A stretch of DNA of 64,000 nt from Bacterioplanoides sp965219715 (GTDB lineage Bacteria; Pseudomonadota; Gammaproteobacteria; Pseudomonadales; Oceanobacteraceae), in the NCBI RefSeq assembly GCF_965219715.1, contig NZ_OZ244785.1:1-64000 (forward strand). The letters are read 5' to 3'. How positions within the stretch are numbered: position 1 is the first letter of the stretch; each line of letters opens with the position of its first letter. Of this stretch, positions 61,921-64,000 are shown piece after piece. The notes under the pieces are model-generated. The model had not been told where the DNA came from. It ran no database searches and was given only the letters and a program-made list of their open reading frames with translations. The translations under genes were made by a program, and so were the position numbers.

Positions 61921-63114
61921 ATGAGTCTTCAGGAAGCTGTATTTATCCTGCATCAGCATGAAGTTGTCGCCAGTTATTGGCTGACCGATTTTGAACAACT
62001 TGTGCGCCGTCAGTCATCCTTATCCCCCGTTGCCAGCGATAAATTGTTGGCAGCATATGTCCAGATCGGCAATCACCGCTGTGCCGAAGCGATCGTGCTG
62101 TTTGAGATTCCGACACAAAGCGATAGCAGTGAGCCCGGAGTGCCGGTGAGTGATTGGTATATGCCGTTGAGACGTCTTGCTGACAGCGCTGGCCGTGGTC
62201 CGAATATGGGAGCAGGGCGAATCAAGCTTGCTTGTCAGACCCAGTGTTCTATTTCGTGGCATGCGAATTCACTCTGGGAGCCGGTGACGTCTGACTTTAT
62301 GGCGATCCGTAAAGCGTTACGTGATAACCGCCTGGCGGCCAACGAAACAAACACGAAAGCTGCAGAAAAAACGGTTAATCTGGTATCGGCTGTGGAGCGC
62401 GTAAGTGGTGCATCGGCGGGTTCATTGCTGGCGCAAAAGCATGCTGACCCTGAAGTTGAAGAGCTAAAACGGACGTTGCGTAATGAAGTTGAGGCCTATC
62501 GCAATCAGCTGGCGCAATTGCAGCAGGAAATTGAGCGTCAGCGCGGTATGAATGAGAAGCTCAGTCGTCAGTCTATGGCTCCGTCATCGAATGATCATAA
62601 CGCCGATATGGAGCAGCTACGACAGCTGCACTGTCAGCAGGTAACGGACCTAGAGCATCAGATAGAGCAGTTGAAATCGGAGCTGGAGTTGGCTCAACGC
62701 ACTCCGGTGGTCAGCAGTCATACTGACTCTCAGGCGGCTCCGGAGAGCGTGGTCGATCATGAACAGATTCGGTGTCTGCAGCAACAAATCGAAGACCTCG
62801 AAGAGCAAAGCATTGACCGGTTTGTCAGCCGTATTGATGGCCTTGATGCGGTGTTGGTGGCCTTTCATCCGGGGGCTGGCCATCTCACGATCACGCCAGA
62901 TAACATGAAGGTGTATGCAGACAATCCAATTGCTTACGCCGCTCAAAAATGTTTCGTTGGTGAAGAGGAATATCGCAACTGGCTGGATCATTATGATGAT
63001 CCGCGCTGTCAGCAATGCCAGGCTGAAATTCCCCGGGTTGAGCAGCCACGCGATTTTGAATATCGCCTCAGTGCCTTTTGTAAGCTCCATAAAAAAGCTA
63101 ATCTGGCGGGCTAA
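61921..63114 (+). CDS. coiled-coil protein with C-terminal Cys cluster, function unknown
   Basis: A 397-aa soluble protein. Residues 1-130 form a globular N-terminal domain; about 180-300 are long coiled coils (Gln/Glu/Leu-rich, in two blocks); the last ~100 residues are a small domain ending in CQQCQAEIP and FCKLHKKA, where three Cys and a His could bind zinc. The ATG at 61921 follows an in-frame TTG by one codon. Not recognised. Confidence 0.7.
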   Translation: MSLQEAVFILHQHEVVASYWLTDFEQLVRRQSSLSPVASDKLLAAYVQIGNHRCAEAIVLFEIPTQSDSSEPGVPVSDWYMPLRRLADSAGRGPNMGAGRIKLACQTQCSISWHANSLWEPVTSDFMAIRKALRDNRLAANETNTKAAEKTVNLVSAVERVSGASAGSLLAQKHADPEVEELKRTLRNEVEAYRNQLAQLQQEIERQRGMNEKLSRQSMAPSSNDHNADMEQLRQLHCQQVTDLEHQIEQLKSELELAQRTPVVSSHTDSQAAPESVVDHEQIRCLQQQIEDLEEQSIDRFVSRIDGLDAVLVAFHPGAGHLTITPDNMKVYADNPIAYAAQKCFVGEEEYRNWLDHYDDPRCQQCQAEIPRVEQPRDFEYRLSAFCKLHKKANLAG

Positions 63115-63132
63115 TCATCTTCCGGAACCGCC

Positions 63133-63999
63133 GTGTTACGCCAGCTACTGCAAAAAAAACTGCCTGTTGAGCCTTTGCCCGGTTGTCAGCAGGCCAGTGT
63201 TCTTCGCCTGGACCTTCTTGATCCGGTCATCTCTGGCAATAAAGCCTATAAACTGCTCGGCCATATTGAGCGTGCTCAAACCCTGAATATATCCCGAATC
63301 GTCAGTTTCGGCGGTCCTTTTTCCAATCACCTTCACGCTCTTGCCGCAGCAGGAAAAACGCTCGGACTGGAAACCGTGGGTATTGTACGCGGTTATGAGA
63401 ATCTGCCCCTGACTGCCACATTGCAGGACTGCCAGGCGTTTGGCATGAAACTGGTGTTTGCGGATAAAAAACAATATGCCCGCCGTTATCAGGCGGATTA
63501 TCTACAGCAGCTGGCGGATGAATTTCAGGCGTATGTGGTCGAAGAGGGTGGTTCTGGCTCAGAAGGGCTGAAAGGATGCGAATTGCTGGCGCCGTACTGT
63601 CAGGAATTTGATCAGGTCTGGCTTGCTGTTGGTACTGGTACCACTGCACTGGGTCTCGCCGGTGCGCTACAGCAGCAGGGCTCAGCTTGCCGTTTGGTTG
63701 GCGTTAATGTGGTTGCTGATCAGGGTGAGCGGCGATTGGCCTGGCGACAGTCAATGCCCGATAAAAATTGGCAGTTGCTCGACGATTACCACTTTAGTGG
63801 ATTTGCCCGAACCAATGAACAGTTGCTTCAGATGATTCGCGAATTCGATACATTGGGGTTGCCGTTGGATCCGGTGTATACCGCTAAGTTGGTTTATGCT
63901 TACCAGACGGAGTTGCAACAGCGCGCTGAGTTAGAAAACCAGCGTGTATTGTTGATTCATTCCGGTGGTTTACAAGGGCGTCGCGGATACCCTTTGTGA
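63133..63999 (+). CDS. PLP-dependent D-cysteine desulfhydrase / ACC deaminase-like enzyme
   Basis: A 288-aa fold-type II PLP enzyme. The cofactor Lys is in SGNKAYKL (about residues 35-42); GGPFSNHLHALAAAG and GTGTTALGLAG are the phosphate-binding loops; EEGGSGSEGLKG is the substrate loop. These match the ACC deaminase/D-cysteine desulfhydrase group. Without the discriminating residues checked in a structure, both activities stay possible. The GTG start is 18 bp after the coiled-coil gene, so they are probably co-transcribed. The gene is complete at the window end. Confidence 0.85.
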   Translation: MLRQLLQKKLPVEPLPGCQQASVLRLDLLDPVISGNKAYKLLGHIERAQTLNISRIVSFGGPFSNHLHALAAAGKTLGLETVGIVRGYENLPLTATLQDCQAFGMKLVFADKKQYARRYQADYLQQLADEFQAYVVEEGGSGSEGLKGCELLAPYCQEFDQVWLAVGTGTTALGLAGALQQQGSACRLVGVNVVADQGERRLAWRQSMPDKNWQLLDDYHFSGFARTNEQLLQMIREFDTLGLPLDPVYTAKLVYAYQTELQQRAELENQRVLLIHSGGLQGRRGYPL

Positions 64000-64000
64000 T

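Noticed and set aside
1..64000. tRNA, rRNA, CRISPR arrays, transposases, prophage or integron features
   Set aside because: None was seen on reading both strands; gene order and base composition look continuous.

Overview
The window reads as chromosomal DNA of a marine gammaproteobacterium, most like the Oceanospirillales (Thalassolituus/Oceanobacter type). This is inference from gene content: a rhombosortase with its GlyGly-CTERM client, glucosylglycerate (compatible solute) synthesis genes, a YgjP-type peptidase, a CheC/CheY signalling trio, DUF5610 and DUF6482 proteins, and many AraC/LuxR regulators. Coding density is high and genes lie on both strands in short operons. I see no rRNA, tRNA, CRISPR, insertion sequence or prophage.

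0-10 kb holds housekeeping and envelope genes (UPF0149, YgjP, a coiled-coil lipoprotein, aldehyde dehydrogenase, polysaccharide deacetylase, a J-domain protein). It ends in a regulatory knot of two tandem LuxR-type genes divergent from a seven-helix membrane AraC protein.

10-28 kb is the most unusual part. Three very large lipoproteins (1004, 1307 and 935 aa) combine Ig-like repeats with beta-propeller repeats. Two short exported proteins each look like one or two of the same Ig-like modules. Next come a paralogous pair of LuxR-type regulators enclosing a GlxA-like (DJ-1/AraC) regulator, then an unrecognised 518-aa protein and a small membrane protein. Six copies of a 17-bp element, consensus TAGTRCRRYYBYAGGGT, lie only in the non-coding gaps of this region, all on the + strand. 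Three of them sit 74-76 bp before start codons of the exported-protein genes. One precedes a strong terminator with no gene in front of it, which suggests a small RNA. Several leaders also carry an inverted repeat over the translation start. I read this as a co-regulated surface-protein regulon, not described as far as I know.

28-34 kb carries a compact glucosylglycerate operon (glycerate kinase, sugar-phosphoglycerate phosphatase, glucosyl-3-phosphoglycerate synthase), prephenate dehydratase and a GH13 alpha-glucosidase. 34-37 kb has an AraC regulator and a CheY-CheC-GGDEF operon whose GGDEF active site is degenerate. 37-43 kb has three thioesterases, an aldo/keto reductase, a type IV pilin-like protein, dGTPase and an alpha/beta hydrolase. 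44-50 kb has signal peptidase I, a 50-aa membrane protein with a CxxC pair, a glutaredoxin-like protein, a YheT hydrolase, the M6 protease/rhombosortase pair and a Nudix hydrolase. 50-64 kb has AraC regulators, an outer-membrane barrel, a MaoC-type dehydratase, DUF5610, a DUF836 redoxin under a promoter enclosed by a perfect dyad, a ComEA-like protein, topoisomerase I, two uncharacterised proteins and a PLP-dependent desulfhydrase/deaminase.

All function calls come from reading motifs and recalled family features; no database search was run.
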